Positions 5,471-6,911 of a stretch of DNA of 6,911 bases are shown here, in pieces. The DNA comes from an uncultured Prevotella sp. (GTDB taxonomy: Bacteria > Bacteroidota > Bacteroidia > Bacteroidales > Bacteroidaceae), in assembly GCA_900557035.1 (NCBI GenBank), contig USRA01000084.1, positions 1-6,911 of the forward strand. The letters run 5' to 3'. Under the pieces are notes generated by a model. That model searched no databases. It had not been told where the DNA came from and worked only from the letters and a program-made list of their open reading frames with translations. The number at the start of each line of letters is the position of its first letter. Position 1 is the first letter of the stretch. The position numbers and the translations under genes are program-made.

Positions 5471-5504
5471 TTTTGGCATGGCTCTTGTCCTTATTATGCC
5501 AAAA
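5471..5504 (+). repeat. 9-bp inverted repeat overlapping the TolC-family start codon
   Basis: TTTTGGCAT (5471-5479) and ATGCCAAAA (5496-5504) are exact reverse complements separated by 16 bases. The right arm's last base is the A of the chosen ATG. As RNA it could partly hide the translation start; as DNA it could be a dyad operator just downstream of the predicted promoter. Its function is not known. Confidence 0.5.
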
Positions 5505-6859
5505 TGAAGAAGATTATGAAAAGAATAGGAATATTGATAGGATGGTTGGTCTGGGCGGCTGGCGCTTCGGCACAGAGCTGGAGCCTTGACGACTGTATGA
5601 AATACGCCGTGGAGCACGCCACAGAGGTGAAGCGGGAGGTGGTAAACGCCCGCCAACGCAAGCAGGATTACCAGCATGCTGTGGCAGGATTCCTGCCTAC
5701 CGTTTCGGGAGGCGTGCAGGGACAGTATGCCTGGGGACGAAACATCGACCCGGAAACCAATACTTATAATAATGTAACGACATTCAACAACTACTATCAG
5801 CTTTATGCCGAACTGAATGTCTTCGATGGTTTCGCCACCATCAACGCCTTGAAACAGGCTAAGTTGAGCCGGGATTATTCAGCCACGGCGATGCAGAAGA
5901 TTCAGGACGATAGAGCCATCGACGTGATGCAGAAATATGTGGATGCTGCCTATGCTGAGGCAAGCATTCGGATAGCAAGCGAGAAACTGAACGAAAGCAA
6001 GCGGATGCTGGCTAAGATGAAGCGCCTGTATGAACTGGGCGAAAAAGGCCGACCGGATGTGGTACAGATGGAATCGCAGGTGGCAGAAGATGAATACAAT
6101 CTTACGCATCAGGAGAATGTAGCAAAACAGAGTCTGCTCGCCTTGAAATCAGCGATGAATTTTCCGGTGGATGAAGAACTGAAAATTCTGATTAATGAGG
6201 AGCTGAATTTGAAGTTAACGTCTGATAATAAAGAGGTTTCTGAATCTGGAGTAAACTACGAAACCGTTTACCAGGGCTTCCAGCATATTTCTCCCGATTT
6301 GAAGTCGGCAGAATACGAAGTAGAGCGGGCACGGTATGATTACAAGATAGCAAAAGGCAGATTGCTGCCATCACTCTCTCTCGGTGGCGGCATTTCTACC
6401 AACTATTATAAGAATCTCTCTCAGAAAGGGCAATACGATGGGTTTGCCTCGCAGTTTCACAACAACCAGGGCGAATACCTCGCGTTGACCCTTTCCATAC
6501 CTATTTATAATAGCGACCGATGGCACAGCGTGAAGAAGGCACGCAACGACTGGCAACTGGCACAGGTGAACCTGGAGGAAACCAGGCGCAAGCTTCACGA
6601 CCAGATAGCCCAGGCGGTGATGGATGCAGAGGGTTACGCCAAGGAGTTGCACCAGATGCAGAAGAAGGTGGCCTCCGATTCGCTCGCCTATCACATGTCG
6701 AGTCGGAAGTTTGAGGAAGGAATGCTTTCCACCTTCGATCTTCATACCGCAGCCCAGACGCTTCTGGAAAGCAGAATCAAGGAACTCCAGATGCAGATGT
6801 TGCTCATAATCAAACAGAGATTGGTTGCTTATTATCAGGGAGAAAATTTAATAAGATAA
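5504..6859 (+). CDS. TolC-family outer-membrane efflux protein
   Basis: This 451-residue precursor is the outer-membrane channel of the tripartite exporter; TolC-family proteins form trimeric barrels with long periplasmic helical tunnels. Residues 1-23 are a signal peptide (KKIMKR, then a hydrophobic core, then ASA before Gln24), with no lipobox cysteine. The mature protein starts SWSLDDCMKYAVEHA, the usual first helix. The duplicated family architecture is visible: two helix-to-strand junctions, GFLPTVSGGVQGQY (62-75) and GRLLPSLSLGGG (285-296), with long coiled-coil-like helices at about 120-215 and 345-440. The length is normal. The start was taken at 5504 because it gives a standard signal peptide. 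ATG 5465 has a good AGGAGA upstream but would add 13 residues including Cys and Trp ahead of the signal, and ATG 5516 is also possible. The adaptor gene begins 3 bases after the stop. Confidence 0.93.
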   Translation: MKKIMKRIGILIGWLVWAAGASAQSWSLDDCMKYAVEHATEVKREVVNARQRKQDYQHAVAGFLPTVSGGVQGQYAWGRNIDPETNTYNNVTTFNNYYQLYAELNVFDGFATINALKQAKLSRDYSATAMQKIQDDRAIDVMQKYVDAAYAEASIRIASEKLNESKRMLAKMKRLYELGEKGRPDVVQMESQVAEDEYNLTHQENVAKQSLLALKSAMNFPVDEELKILINEELNLKLTSDNKEVSESGVNYETVYQGFQHISPDLKSAEYEVERARYDYKIAKGRLLPSLSLGGGISTNYYKNLSQKGQYDGFASQFHNNQGEYLALTLSIPIYNSDRWHSVKKARNDWQLAQVNLEETRRKLHDQIAQAVMDAEGYAKELHQMQKKVASDSLAYHMSSRKFEEGMLSTFDLHTAAQTLLESRIKELQMQMLLIIKQRLVAYYQGENLIR

Positions 6860-6862
6860 ATT

Positions 6863-6911
6863 ATGGATATAAAGATAGAAAAGAAAAAATATCTCGTGCC
6901 TCGCAAGTATT
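6863..6911 (+). CDS. Probable HlyD/MacA-type periplasmic adaptor, 5' fragment
   Basis: Sixteen codons are visible before the window ends: MDIKIEKKKYLVPRKY. A short, Lys-rich cytoplasmic head like this, before a single membrane helix, is typical of membrane-fusion proteins of the HlyD/MacA family in Bacteroidota. The position, three bases after a TolC-family gene and in the same operon as a MacB-like permease and ATPase, is where such an adaptor is expected. The adaptor would bridge the inner-membrane transporter and the outer-membrane channel. The identification is mostly from context, because no diagnostic domain (lipoyl or beta-barrel) is in view. Confidence 0.7.
   Translation, partial: MDIKIEKKKYLVPRKY

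Noticed and set aside
5465..5503. TolC start at ATG 5465, which follows AGGAGA
   Set aside because: This start would place 13 residues (MLFWHGSCPYYAK) before a normal signal peptide, and it lies only a few bases after the predicted transcription start. Shine-Dalgarno matches carry little weight in this phylum.

Overview
The window comes from a member of the Bacteroidota, most likely a Prevotella/Segatella-type gut or oral bacterium. The evidence is four intergenic regions with -33 TTTG (or CTTG) / -7 TAnnTTTG promoters, which are typical of the phylum's primary sigma factor. In addition, most starts lack a Shine-Dalgarno sequence, and protein styles such as the split FtsX-type permease and the HEIMN-type histidine kinase are familiar from this group. 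The genus is inferred from style only, with no database search.

Layout. Positions 1-130 (minus) hold the 5' end of argS, with a leader that carries an 18-bp perfect palindrome and a clear promoter. Positions 280-471 (minus) encode a 63-residue, very acidic protein of unknown function with its own promoter. Positions 601-1488 and 1527-2045 (minus) form a two-gene operon, response regulator first and then sensor histidine kinase. Positions 2046-2285 are a divergent control region with back-to-back promoters and two near-identical 19-bp palindromes between them. On the plus strand follow an eight-helix FtsX/MacB-type permease (2286-4628), its ABC ATPase (4661-5341), a 17-bp perfect hairpin with a T-rich tail (5379-5425), a TolC-family outer-membrane protein (5504-6859), and the first 16 codons of a probable HlyD/MacA-type adaptor (6863 to the end).

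How it fits together. The permease, ATPase, TolC protein and adaptor make up a complete MacAB-TolC-like tripartite export system. The divergent two-component pair is its probable regulator. The kinase has one membrane helix and no separate sensor domain. The regulator is a receiver joined directly to a Fis-type helix-turn-helix, without the sigma-54-interacting AAA+ domain of NtrC-type regulators. In agreement, both divergent promoters look like ordinary housekeeping-type promoters, not sigma-54 promoters. The paired palindromes lie upstream of both promoters and are the best candidates for the regulator's binding sites. The substrate cannot be read from the sequence.

No tRNA, rRNA, CRISPR array, insertion sequence or phage gene was seen. 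No gene-free stretch exceeds 300 bases.
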